Assembly: GCA_041660815.1 (NCBI GenBank)
Contig: JBAZVN010000015.1
Location: 24,640-88,639 of the forward strand
From: PALSA-1006 sp041660815
Lineage (GTDB): Bacteria; Pseudomonadota; Gammaproteobacteria; Burkholderiales; Gallionellaceae
Reading direction: 5' to 3'
DNA: 64,000 nucleotides
A program made the translations under genes and the position numbers. Of the stretch, positions 1-7,863 are shown one piece after another. The notes under the pieces were generated by a model, which was not told where the DNA came from, searched no databases, and saw only the letters and a list, made by a program, of their open reading frames with translations. How positions within the stretch are numbered: the stretch's first letter is position 1; each line of letters starts with the position of its first letter.

Positions 1-1
1 T

Positions 2-1018
2 GAAAATTTGGCACAGTCTATCCGGGATCAGGATGTTATTCAGCCGATTATTGTTCGTGAAGTTGGGCCAAACTCATACATGATTGTGGCTGGAGAACGT
101 CGTTGGAGGGCGGCAAGATTGGCCGGTAAATCCGATATTCCGGCAATCGTTCGTCAGGATATGTCCGCGCTCGATGTTGAAATGGCTCAACTCGCTGAGA
201 ACGTGCAACGTGAGAGTATGTCGGATCTGGATACGGCTAAGTTCGTTAAGTCGATGCTGGAAAAATACCCGAACGAACTGCAAAAGAAGGATTTGGCTAA
301 GTTGCTGAATAAACATGCCAGCTATGTAAGCCGAATGATGGCATTTGTTGATGAGCGCTGGTCTCATATTGTCGATACCGGACTGATAACGTATGCGTCG
401 GTTCTTGAGCAGTTCCGTGGTCTCTCAACAGAATCACAGGCTGCTTTGCTCGATAAGGCGAAGGCTCGCGGTACACCGGTTACTGCGGCTGATGTTCATG
501 GTGCTAAAAAAGAGGAGCGGAAAGAGTCGAATTCGGCAGGCAGCGGCGGTGATCTTGAAAAGACATCATCTGAGAATGCTGGTCGCGATGATGAACCAGG
601 TGACAACGATCAACAACAAGCCGGTGGCGCACAGGATGATTTGGGAAAAAGCGTTCAAAACATTCTTGAATCACAACGTGTTGAAGGCGAGAAGTACCAG
701 TACAAGCCCGGCACAGATCATTCTGAGGGCGAAACAACAAGACAACATCTTAATGATGCGGGTGCTGAGGTGGTGAATGGTTTGCCTACTGACCCAAGAG
801 AGGTTGTGAAGCGTGATCGCTTTTCCGAGACGCAAGAGGTTAAGTTGTCGTTGGGCCAACTGGCGAAGCTTTTGGATACCGTGGCAGTCAATGACAACGC
901 CTCGTTAACGATTTCGCTCGACGTTGAGTTGATGCGTAGTGCGATTGAGAGTCTGGGTGGCAAAGTGCCAGATGATGCTAACTGGATGCAGATGGCGCTG
1001 GTTGAAAGTTTGAAGTAG
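2..1018 (+). CDS. parB: ParB/Spo0J-family partition protein, 5'-truncated by window edge
   Basis: The reading frame is open to the first base, so the true start lies upstream; a TTG at 8 is only an internal codon. The visible part has the ParB N-terminal CTPase fold, with the box-II motif GERRWRAARL near residue 29 and ENVQRE near residue 62. It is followed by a helix-turn-helix (KKDLAKLLNKHASYVSRMM), a long polar linker rich in E, G, D, N and Q, and a short C-terminal segment that is probably the dimerisation domain. ParB proteins bind parS and, with a ParA ATPase, segregate plasmids; a parA gene is expected just upstream, outside the window. An 80-residue linker is longer than in minimal ParB proteins. 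I saw no parS site. Confidence 0.85.
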   Translation, partial: ENLAQSIRDQDVIQPIIVREVGPNSYMIVAGERRWRAARLAGKSDIPAIVRQDMSALDVEMAQLAENVQRESMSDLDTAKFVKSMLEKYPNELQKKDLAKLLNKHASYVSRMMAFVDERWSHIVDTGLITYASVLEQFRGLSTESQAALLDKAKARGTPVTAADVHGAKKEERKESNSAGSGGDLEKTSSENAGRDDEPGDNDQQQAGGAQDDLGKSVQNILESQRVEGEKYQYKPGTDHSEGETTRQHLNDAGAEVVNGLPTDPREVVKRDRFSETQEVKLSLGQLAKLLDTVAVNDNASLTISLDVELMRSAIESLGGKVPDDANWMQMALVESLK

Positions 1019-1033
1019 TTATTGTCACAGACA

Positions 1034-1055
1034 GCATGACGCATTCGCGTCATGC
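1034..1055 (+). promoter_or_regulatory. Stem-loop leader (copy 1) before the HerA-like gene
   Basis: Perfect 9-bp stem GCATGACGC/GCGTCATGC with loop ATTC, then TTTAAGAGGGGG. The same layout occurs before several other genes here with a different stem sequence, so structure rather than sequence is kept. It may control translation or end the parB transcript; it lacks a T-run, so a terminator is less likely. Confidence 0.6.
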
Positions 1056-1097
1056 GTTTAAGAGGGGGTGAAATACCTCCGAACTTCAGGAGCAAGC

Positions 1098-2597
1098 ATG
1101 GGTATCAGAATTCCACTCGGACTAGACAATTATAAACTTACAAAAGACAAGGTGAGTGTGCCTATCGTTTGGGATAGTGATACTGCAATTAACGGACATA
1201 TGTTGATTGCCGGAGATTCCGGTACCGGTAAGACTCATCGTTTACGTGAATTGATTTCAGCGTTGCGTAGCGGTGGTAATCGTGTGAGGTTTCATGTGTT
1301 TGATATTCACGGTGACATCGTGATTCCGAATGAATCGGTCGTGAAGTTTTCCGAGACAACGGAATACGGTTTTAATCCTCTGGCCATTAACCCAGATCCT
1401 GATTTTGGTGGGGTCAGAAAGCAGATTCAGCGGTTTATATCCGGCGTAAACAAAACTACGCGCAAATTGGGTACAAAGCAGGAGGCAGTGATGCGCTATA
1501 TCCTTTCTGATTTGTATCAGGCTCATGGTTTTTTGGAAGACGATCCATCAACCTGGCGTATTCGCCAGGAGGAACGGGTTACTGTTAATTTTGCAGGGAA
1601 GGAAGGCCGTATTTACCTTGAAGTTCCTTTCGCGGAGAAGGATCTGGCTAAAGCAGTAGGGTGTTTATTTGACCCTGAGCTGAAATGCTGGTGGGTTCGC
1701 GAAGGTGGGCATGTCGGACAGGTGTTGCAGTGGGGCGAAAAAGTATTTGGCCGGTCACAGCCTACCTTGGCCGATGCAGTTAAGTTTTGCCGGAGAAAAT
1801 TGGAAGCGGTATTCACCGGTGCCAATGGTGTAGCAATCAATTATCTGACGGAAGTGAACAGCAAAGCCGCTGCATATCATCGTAAGGTGGCTGAAGCAGT
1901 ACGGCGTGGGCATGATCTCGATGAGAAGGAAAAGGAGAAGCTGGAAGATCAGTTGAATGCTGCTCGCGATAAAGCAGCCGATGCATACAAGCAGTATTTG
2001 GACGCGATTCGTCATGGGCGGGAAATGTCGGAAGTGATTCGTTATGATTCTGCCGACGTGCTGAAATCGGTATATGAGCGGTTGGACAACTTGCGTGCCA
2101 TTGGTATTTTTCGAGCAGCTGTTCCGCCGTTCGATAGGAATACTCAAGTGTGGCGTTATGACATCAAGTACCTATCCCCTGATGAACAATTATTATTTGT
2201 TAATTTCAAATTAGAGGAAATGTTCAGTGCGGCCATTCAGCGAGGGGTTGCTCCCGATGATGAAAAAATACGTGAAGTGATCGTACTGGATGAATCTCAT
2301 CGTTTCTTCTCTGACGAGGATGATAATATTTTGAATCGAATTGCCAAGGAAATGCGAAAGTTCGGTTTGGCAATGATTTGTGCATCCCAGTCACCTACAC
2401 ATTTTTCAAATGACTTTTTGACGAACGTGGCCCTAAAGATTCTTTTGCCGCTTGATGCTTCGTATTGGGATGGCACGGCCCGTAAGTTGTCTATTGATAA
2501 GGATCAATTAAGGTTCCTGGTTCCTCACAAAACGGCGTTGATACATATTAAGGAAAAGGCGCGAGTGGGTAGCGCATTCAGGACGGTTGCGTTGTAG
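1098..2597 (+). CDS. HerA/VirB4-type ATPase with inserted DUF5710 domain
   Basis: A P-loop ATPase of the HerA/FtsK-like superfamily. Walker A GDSGTGKTH lies near residue 39, the HerA-type motif FDIHGDI near residue 70, Walker B VIVLDESH near residue 395, followed by a SQSPTHFS sensor-like segment. Between Walker A and B, at about residues 170-215, sits a short domain with the DUF5710 pattern (YLEVPFAEKDLAKAVG...WWV), the same domain found in the ArdC-primase fusion at 16937. A lysine/glutamate-rich stretch at 265-315 is probably coiled coil. I chose the ATG with CAGGAG before it; an in-frame GTG at 1068 directly after the GAGGGGG leader is the alternative. The role is inferred: DNA pumping or helicase activity in partition or transfer. 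Confidence 0.7.
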   Translation: MGIRIPLGLDNYKLTKDKVSVPIVWDSDTAINGHMLIAGDSGTGKTHRLRELISALRSGGNRVRFHVFDIHGDIVIPNESVVKFSETTEYGFNPLAINPDPDFGGVRKQIQRFISGVNKTTRKLGTKQEAVMRYILSDLYQAHGFLEDDPSTWRIRQEERVTVNFAGKEGRIYLEVPFAEKDLAKAVGCLFDPELKCWWVREGGHVGQVLQWGEKVFGRSQPTLADAVKFCRRKLEAVFTGANGVAINYLTEVNSKAAAYHRKVAEAVRRGHDLDEKEKEKLEDQLNAARDKAADAYKQYLDAIRHGREMSEVIRYDSADVLKSVYERLDNLRAIGIFRAAVPPFDRNTQVWRYDIKYLSPDEQLLFVNFKLEEMFSAAIQRGVAPDDEKIREVIVLDESHRFFSDEDDNILNRIAKEMRKFGLAMICASQSPTHFSNDFLTNVALKILLPLDASYWDGTARKLSIDKDQLRFLVPHKTALIHIKEKARVGSAFRTVAL

Positions 2598-2604
2598 TCG
2601 GTTT

Positions 2605-2961
2605 ATGGAAATGGCAAAAGACCTTACGGATTATAGAACGGTTGATTTCATACCGCCTGTGCTAAATGTGGTCTGCGGTCAGGTGTTGAGACATCGGCAG
2701 CGTCACATGGCAATTGTGGTAAAGAAGGGGCGCACATGCGCTTATCTGGTGCAGGTTAAATCCGGTATGCTGAAATTGACGAAGTTTTCAGCGAAAGAGG
2801 TTGTTGAAAATTGGATGGATGCGGAATATCCATTTGAAGAGGCAATGGCAAAGTTGACGGCAATAGGACGCAAAAACGGAATCACTGATGCGGCCAGGGC
2901 GGCGATGGAGGATCTACTGAAGGTTGGTAAGGAGCCGGGGCAGGTGAAGCTTTTTGAGTGA
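2605..2961 (+). CDS. Unknown 118-aa cytoplasmic protein
   Basis: I do not recognise this family. The protein has no membrane segment or signal peptide and mixes basic and acidic residues, ending in QVKLFE. It starts 7 bp after the HerA-like gene, and a TTG start at 2587 would overlap that gene, so the two are surely co-transcribed. The ATG at 2611 (MAKDL) is another possible start. Its position suggests a partner of the ATPase, but nothing in the sequence proves it. Confidence 0.55.
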   Translation: MEMAKDLTDYRTVDFIPPVLNVVCGQVLRHRQRHMAIVVKKGRTCAYLVQVKSGMLKLTKFSAKEVVENWMDAEYPFEEAMAKLTAIGRKNGITDAARAAMEDLLKVGKEPGQVKLFE

Positions 2962-2981
2962 GGGAATGAAGGGGAATCCTT

Positions 2982-3170
2982 ATGTTTAAACAGTTGGTAA
3001 TTGGGATGGCGATTCTTGCCATCCTTTCTTTTTTTGGTGTGGCGTATATGGCTGTAGCGGATGCGATCACGTTGTATGCAGCGCGATCTGAAGAGGTTGT
3101 GGTGAAGGAAGTTCAAAAACCAGTGAAGAAAAAGAGGAAGGGAAGACATCATCATGAAACGGTCTCATAA
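2982..3170 (+). CDS. Small single-pass membrane protein, 62 aa
   Basis: One hydrophobic segment at about residues 4-26 is followed by a short charged tail with a KKKRKGRHHH stretch. AGGGGA lies 6 bp before the ATG. The last 17 bases overlap the next gene, which suggests translational coupling. No family is recognised; the basic tail could touch nucleic acid or lipid head groups. Confidence 0.55.
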   Translation: MFKQLVIGMAILAILSFFGVAYMAVADAITLYAARSEEVVVKEVQKPVKKKRKGRHHHETVS

Positions 3171-3948
3171 ATTTACGCCCTGGCATGTTGATTATTGGTG
3201 GGGAATTGCCTGCTTGGTGTTAGCCATGTTTTCAGGCTGGGGGATGGTGTATTGGGGGCATTCGTTTATGGGGGTGGCGCTGTCGGCATGGTTGACGGCG
3301 AAAGGCCTGCGCAGGGTTTCTTGTGGGTTGGCACGTGAGCGTGGGATAGAGGTTGAACAGCGTGCCGTACAGCGGTTACGGGATTCGGTCGTGGCCGGTG
3401 GGTATGACATTCAGGCTGATGTTTTAATGACTTATGGCGGCTTGTCTTACGGCAACATTGATCTGGTCGTTAGCCCAGTCTGGACACAAGCGCGGTATGT
3501 GGTTGAGATCAAATCGTTCTCTGGCATTGTTCATCGTTGGGGTAGTCTATTTCGGGAAGGAAAATTTTATCGGCTTTGGTCTCCGCAAAAACAAGTACGT
3601 GGCCAGTGCCGGTACTTGGGGCAGCGATGGCATTTTCCTGTGTTGTGGTTGCCAGAATCGAAACTGGGTACATGGATTATTTTCAAGGGCAACTTGTTGG
3701 TGGTCAATGGTGGTGTGGAAGTGTTGTTGTACGGTCTGGAGCAGTTTGATGCGGTGATTAAGCTGCCGGTAATTGTTCGTTTTCCTTCTGATCCGGGGGA
3801 GGGCTTCACGAGGAACTTGTTGAAGAGGGGGTTCAAATATGACAGCAGGAATTGGTGTTGGCATGGGTCTATAAGCAAATCATGCGCGAGCGAGTTATCT
3901 GGATTCATCCAAGTAGCCGGTGGAAGAATTGAGTGGCTTCAGCCTTGA
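3154..3948 (+). CDS. NERD-domain membrane protein
   Basis: Two hydrophobic segments at about residues 17-50 lead into a nuclease-related (NERD) domain at about 65-170. The restriction-fold residues are visible: Asp in YGNIDLVV and Glu-x-Lys in VVEIKSFSG, the PD-(D/E)xK pattern. The C-terminal 60 residues form a small separate domain with GFKYDSRNWCWHG, distantly like DUF5710. NERD proteins are thought to act on DNA, often at the membrane in mobile elements; whether this one cuts DNA is not known. It overlaps the preceding small membrane gene and ends the operon. Confidence 0.7.
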   Translation: MKRSHKFTPWHVDYWWGIACLVLAMFSGWGMVYWGHSFMGVALSAWLTAKGLRRVSCGLARERGIEVEQRAVQRLRDSVVAGGYDIQADVLMTYGGLSYGNIDLVVSPVWTQARYVVEIKSFSGIVHRWGSLFREGKFYRLWSPQKQVRGQCRYLGQRWHFPVLWLPESKLGTWIIFKGNLLVVNGGVEVLLYGLEQFDAVIKLPVIVRFPSDPGEGFTRNLLKRGFKYDSRNWCWHGSISKSCASELSGFIQVAGGRIEWLQP

Positions 3949-4176
3949 TGCGCTACATGAAAATTTGGCTTTGCACAACTAGCACTTGTGGTAGCTATCT
4001 TCCATTATAAAATCGTGCTAAGTAACTAATCTAGTCAAGTTTGTTTGTAAAGATAAGTAATTAGAAAATTCAGACAATTAAATGAAATTGAGGTAGCATT
4101 GTGCGATTGTTTTTTGCATTTGATTTTTGATGGCAGTTAACTGTTATCAAACTGTTAACAAACAGATAACAAAGTG

Positions 4177-4205
4177 TTGACAACGTGTTTGTTGATGATT
4201 AAAAT
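4177..4205 (+). promoter_or_regulatory. Promoter of the KorA-like gene, in an AT-rich spacer
   Basis: TTGACA, 17 bp, TAAAAT: near-consensus sigma-70 boxes, 36 bp before the ATG of the KorA-like gene. The upstream 50 bp contains overlapping inverted repeats (GTTAACTGTTATC, GTTAACAAACAGATAAC), likely operators, as expected for an autoregulated repressor. The rest of the 292-bp spacer from 3949 is AT-rich and shows no gene. Confidence 0.65.
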
Positions 4206-4240
4206 AAATTCAAATGGTGCTACGTTAATTAGCAATAGAT

Positions 4241-4753
4241 ATGAAAGAAGCCGAATTTCGAGAGGTGGTTGCAAAAACGCGATTAGGCGATAAGAGCCGT
4301 GAAGCTGCACGTCGGGTTCTGGTTGATGGTGAGCGGCAGGCTGATGTTTGTCGGGATATGGGTGTTGTTCCAGCTCAATTATCAAGATCGCTCAGTGTTT
4401 TAGAGCGTGAGGCTGAAAAGCTCAATGAACAAGCAAATAAGGTTCATGGTTTAAGTTTTGCGCGTTTAGATTTAAGTAGAGCGGAAGCTGTTAAAGAAAT
4501 TCGTGACATTCTTGGTGATGAGGTTCTGGTTAGGAATCCGCCTGAAAATGGTTTATGTGCAGGAAAGATTTTAGTTAAAACCGAGTTTCATCTTGTTCAG
4601 GATTTGCTTAAAGGCCAGGTAATGGTGCATGAGTTAGCAAAGCTGGATATGGTTCCAAAGCTGGGCGAGTCGTGCCAACTTAAATATGAGGATGGTTTTG
4701 CCCGGCTGATCGTTGCGAAAGAAAAATCTCAGGACATTGAGAATATCAGGTAA
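4241..4753 (+). CDS. korA: KorA/TrfB-type transcriptional repressor
   Basis: The N-terminal 60 residues match the KorA/TrfB DNA-binding pattern of IncP plasmids: TRLGDKSREAARRVLVDG followed by the recognition helix region RQADVCRDMGVVPAQLSRSL. KorA of RK2 is about 100 aa; this protein is 170 aa, so the C-terminal 90 residues form an extra domain I do not recognise. KorA proteins repress several backbone operons through short palindromes. This gene is therefore a candidate reader of one of the dispersed palindromes here, but the pairing is inference. It stands alone behind its own strong promoter. Confidence 0.7.
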   Translation: MKEAEFREVVAKTRLGDKSREAARRVLVDGERQADVCRDMGVVPAQLSRSLSVLEREAEKLNEQANKVHGLSFARLDLSRAEAVKEIRDILGDEVLVRNPPENGLCAGKILVKTEFHLVQDLLKGQVMVHELAKLDMVPKLGESCQLKYEDGFARLIVAKEKSQDIENIR

Positions 4754-4805
4754 TTCGCAGATAGTTTTTTTGTACAACACTTTAATAAATATTAGGGAGT
4801 CTGAT

Positions 4806-5063
4806 ATGCAATTAGCTAAGAATGGTTCAGTGCAACAAAAAATTAACATGTTGCCTGTTTTCAAGGTGGTTAGAGGCGATGATGCTATCAAAGGGATTCT
4901 TGAAGATGTTAAAGCGAAGTACGGGGAATTTGTGCCTGTGGGATTAGTTGGTAAGTTATTTGGCAATGGGCATGGATTGCCGGTTGTAAATGATGGTGTG
5001 GCAGCTGTTGATGTGGCGGTAGAAATAAGCAAGGCAAGAACCTCTGCTTTGCGGGCAGGTTGA
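4806..5063 (+). CDS. Unknown 85-aa protein
   Basis: TTAGGGAGT is a good ribosome site before the ATG. The protein has no membrane segment; it carries a Gly/Val-rich middle (VPVGLVGKLFGNGHGLPVV). No family recognised. It sits 52 bp after the korA-like gene with an AT-rich spacer that could hold its own promoter. Confidence 0.55.
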   Translation: MQLAKNGSVQQKINMLPVFKVVRGDDAIKGILEDVKAKYGEFVPVGLVGKLFGNGHGLPVVNDGVAAVDVAVEISKARTSALRAG

Positions 5064-5125
5064 TTGCAGGGCATCCGAAACAGGGGTGTCTTTTTTTTGA
5101 TGTTTTATTTTTATAGGTGAATATC

Positions 5126-6205
5126 ATGACGGACGTTCAAAAAGAGTTGTTGGGCAGTAACAGTGGTGTGGCCGTTGTTCAAGACGGCGATAAGTTTCAA
5201 GTTGCATTCGCTATTGACCGTGAAATGGTGCGGCGTATCAAGGAAGTGGAGGGCGCTGAGTTTGATAAGGAACAGGGCGTTTGGACAGTTCCGGTCAGTG
5301 AGCAGGAAGCGCTGACTAAAGCGGTTGAAGGTATGCGTTTTGAGTCTGCCGCGATTGATCGTGATCGTGCAGACATCGAGACGCTGGCTCATGGTAGTGC
5401 CGCTGTGCTGATGAAGGCGCATGGTGCCGAAAAGGGTGTTGAAGCGAAGATCGCACCGGTCTTTACCAAAGAGCCGACTGTCGGTGAGATAATCAATGCT
5501 AATGGTCGTTTTGCTGCGCAACTGACGGGATTCGGTAAGGAAAATGGCGCGGCATTCGTTTCGATCCATCGTGTTGCTGACTTGAAAGAGCCAGTGATGA
5601 AAGGCGATAAGGTGCGGATTGTATATGGCGAGCATGGACTGGCAGAAGTGACTGATCGTTCGCATGTGAAGACAATGGATGAACAGCGCAAGGATTTTGA
5701 GAATACCTTGGGCAAGGAATTTCAGGGTGTTACTGTCACGTATGGCGAAAACTTCCTGGTGGCATTTGACTACAACCCTGAAATGAAGGAGCGTCTGCAA
5801 AAGATCGCAGATGTGACGTTTGACAAAGATGCCAATGCTTTTGTGGTGCCGAGTCATTTGCGCGACAACCTGGTGCGTGCGGTGTCGGATATGCGCCGTG
5901 ATTTTGTTGCCGACAATCAGGAACGCGCCCAGTTGATTTCGCTGGCTGAAACCAAAATGGACGGTGCGCGGGTAGGCAATGCGTTCACGAAAGATGGTCT
6001 CGCGCATTACGGTAAGGTTGTTGACGTTTCTGACCGATATGTATTGCAGCATGGCGGCAAGAATGAATTCAAACTGCATCGGCGCGATGCACTCGATCAC
6101 AAGGATGTGCAAAAGGATCAGAGTTTGAAAATTACCTATGAAAAGGGTCGTGGCAAAGTTGAAGATCGCAATAAAGAACGGGACAAAGACGGTTTGGCGC
6201 GATAA
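5126..6205 (+). CDS. Internally duplicated protein with KfrB-type C-terminal domain
   Basis: The 359-aa protein has two copies of one architecture. Each copy has a short DUF5710-like unit (FAIDREMVRRI...GVWTVP; FDYNPEMKERL...AFVVP), a helical stretch, and a KfrB-type beta domain (FAAQLTGFG...VRIVYG; YGKVVDVSD...LKITYEKGRGKV). The second KfrB unit is closest to the common form. I chose the ATG with AGGTGA before it; a GTG nine bases upstream is also in frame. Function unknown. It is the first gene of the block of KfrB-tagged proteins and is followed by a strong terminator, so it is probably its own transcription unit. Confidence 0.6.
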   Translation: MTDVQKELLGSNSGVAVVQDGDKFQVAFAIDREMVRRIKEVEGAEFDKEQGVWTVPVSEQEALTKAVEGMRFESAAIDRDRADIETLAHGSAAVLMKAHGAEKGVEAKIAPVFTKEPTVGEIINANGRFAAQLTGFGKENGAAFVSIHRVADLKEPVMKGDKVRIVYGEHGLAEVTDRSHVKTMDEQRKDFENTLGKEFQGVTVTYGENFLVAFDYNPEMKERLQKIADVTFDKDANAFVVPSHLRDNLVRAVSDMRRDFVADNQERAQLISLAETKMDGARVGNAFTKDGLAHYGKVVDVSDRYVLQHGGKNEFKLHRRDALDHKDVQKDQSLKITYEKGRGKVEDRNKERDKDGLAR

Positions 6206-6215
6206 GTTTGACTGG

Positions 6216-6240
6216 AAGGGGGCGATAGCCCCCTTTCTTC
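6216..6240 (+). terminator. Rho-independent terminator
   Basis: Perfect 8-bp stem AAGGGGGC/GCCCCCTT with loop GATA, followed by a short T-rich tail, 10 bp after the stop of the duplicated KfrB gene. Confidence 0.8.
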
Positions 6241-6249
6241 GTTGGAAAA

Positions 6250-6263
6250 TTCTTATGTAGGAA
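6250..6263. promoter_or_regulatory. Palindrome TTCTTATGTAGGAA (site 1)
   Basis: Copy of the dispersed 14-bp palindrome TTCYTAYRTARGAA, in the spacer before the gene at 6338. Read as an operator. Confidence 0.6.
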
Positions 6264-6337
6264 ATTAGTAAGAAATACGTAAGAGTTTTTTGGTTGGTGG
6301 TTGGTAATTGTTTTTGCAATCTTTAAAGGAATATGTG

Positions 6338-7759
6338 ATGTCTAAAATGCCGTGGGAAATGTCGTTTGATGAATTTTACGCAAATGCGAAGCCGAGTGGT
6401 GCGGTAAATCGTTTGCCGGGGATTGGCCGTGGTGGTGAGCCGGTTTATTCGTATGTTGTGAATATGAATGGTTCGGTTGAACAAGATTTGCCGGAGAATT
6501 CTCGTGAATTCGATTTCAAGGATGTGATGGTAACTGCACTGACGGAACGTTTGGGGCTTGATCCAAAAAACTTCCGTGACAATCTGAAGGTTGCAGAGTT
6601 GGCGGCAGCACGTAGTGCCTGGATGGACAGTGTGTCGCAGGAAAATGCACGTTCACATATGTGGAACGGGAATTCGAAAATATGGGATGAAAGAAATGAA
6701 GTGCCTTTGTCTGAGGCCATTGCCACCGATTACGAATTGTTGACCAAAGGGATGATTCATCCTTGTATCCAGAACGAACTGGACAAGCAACATGCTTTGA
6801 CAAAAGGCTTGAAGCCGGTTCTGGATAAAGCGAGTGAGGCCGTTGGTGTGCAAGTCGCTGATTTGTCGCCTACTGAGGTATCCATCGGTAAGGTGGTAGC
6901 TTCCAGTATGGACTTTACCGTTCAGCAAACAACAGCTGGTGAAATTGTTACGCATGAAAATCGCCGGTTGGAGTCTATTCCGAAAATCGGTGATGAAGTA
7001 ACGGTTTCGTATTATCGCGGCACCGGCCAGGTGGTCGATTCGTTGGAAAACGTAAAGGTATCTGTTCCGTTCGTCGATAAGAAAAGCGGTGATCTGGCAA
7101 TCTGTCTGACAGACGGCCAAGGTGTCGATCAGGTGGTGTTATTCAATTCATTGTCCGGTTTCGATAAGTTCGTCAAAGCGCATGGACTGGATGACAAACT
7201 GGTTGAGCAGGCGATTGATGCGCGGATCGCTAATCCAAAAGAAAAAGCGTCAACGCCAGAAATTCAGGTTACATCCGACGTTTATCTTGATGAACCTTCT
7301 GGCATGTTGTCGTTTGATTACAGTGAGAATGGTGTTGCCAGGGTGATGATGTTCGGTTCTGCTTGGTCGTTGGAAAAGGCATCGCAAGAGTTTGGTATTT
7401 CTCAGGATGAAATCGTGAAAGCCAGACAAATGGAAGTCGATCAAAAGCAGACTTCCGATCCTGAGTGGCACGCATCTTTCGTGGATGCAAAGAACAAGGC
7501 AATGGCGGCCAGTATGCGCGATGTCACTGACTCCGGTAAAAATGACAAGAGTTACAGTGGAATGATTATTGCCGATAGCAAATTACATGTGGCTCAACAT
7601 TTGGGTAAAGCAGATGCTGTTATCCACTGCAAACACGATCTCGACAAGGTGCCACTCGTTGGTAATCGTGTTGTCATTGATTACAAGGAAGGGCAAGGGC
7701 AAGTGAAGGATTCCAGAGAGCAAGGTCGTTCGCTGGAAAAAGGACAAGGCCGAGGTTAA
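6338..7759 (+). CDS. Unknown protein with two KfrB-type domains
   Basis: This 473-aa protein carries one KfrB-type domain in the middle (IGKVVASSM...VTVSYYRGTGQVV, about residues 183-235) and one near the C-terminus (YSGMIIADS...VVIDYKEGQGQV, about 406-460). The remaining sequence, including an acidic N-terminal region with SFDEFYANAKPSG, belongs to no family I know. AAAGGA lies before the ATG; earlier in-frame TTG codons lack a ribosome site. It follows a dispersed palindrome and precedes the giant methylase-helicase, with which it may share an operon. Confidence 0.6.
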   Translation: MSKMPWEMSFDEFYANAKPSGAVNRLPGIGRGGEPVYSYVVNMNGSVEQDLPENSREFDFKDVMVTALTERLGLDPKNFRDNLKVAELAAARSAWMDSVSQENARSHMWNGNSKIWDERNEVPLSEAIATDYELLTKGMIHPCIQNELDKQHALTKGLKPVLDKASEAVGVQVADLSPTEVSIGKVVASSMDFTVQQTTAGEIVTHENRRLESIPKIGDEVTVSYYRGTGQVVDSLENVKVSVPFVDKKSGDLAICLTDGQGVDQVVLFNSLSGFDKFVKAHGLDDKLVEQAIDARIANPKEKASTPEIQVTSDVYLDEPSGMLSFDYSENGVARVMMFGSAWSLEKASQEFGISQDEIVKARQMEVDQKQTSDPEWHASFVDAKNKAMAASMRDVTDSGKNDKSYSGMIIADSKLHVAQHLGKADAVIHCKHDLDKVPLVGNRVVIDYKEGQGQVKDSREQGRSLEKGQGRG

Positions 7760-7780
7760 CGGCTTGTTTGGTCACGACTA

Positions 7781-7798
7781 GCACGGCATAAGCCGTGC
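7781..7798 (+). promoter_or_regulatory. Stem-loop leader (copy 2) before the methylase-helicase
   Basis: Perfect 7-bp stem GCACGGC/GCCGTGC with loop ATAA, followed by AGTTTCAGAGGGGG. Here the AGAGGGG lies 58 bp before the ATG, farther than in the other copies, so it does not serve directly as the ribosome site. Confidence 0.55.
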
Positions 7799-7863
7799 AG
7801 TTTCAGAGGGGGCAGAACTGATCCCCAAAGCAGGCTTCTTAATAGGGAAGGTAGGCAGATTGA

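Noticed and set aside
5111..6319. Long minus-strand frame of 402 codons
   Set aside because: It mirrors the plus-strand KfrB-domain gene, has no ribosome site and reads through the terminator at 6216.
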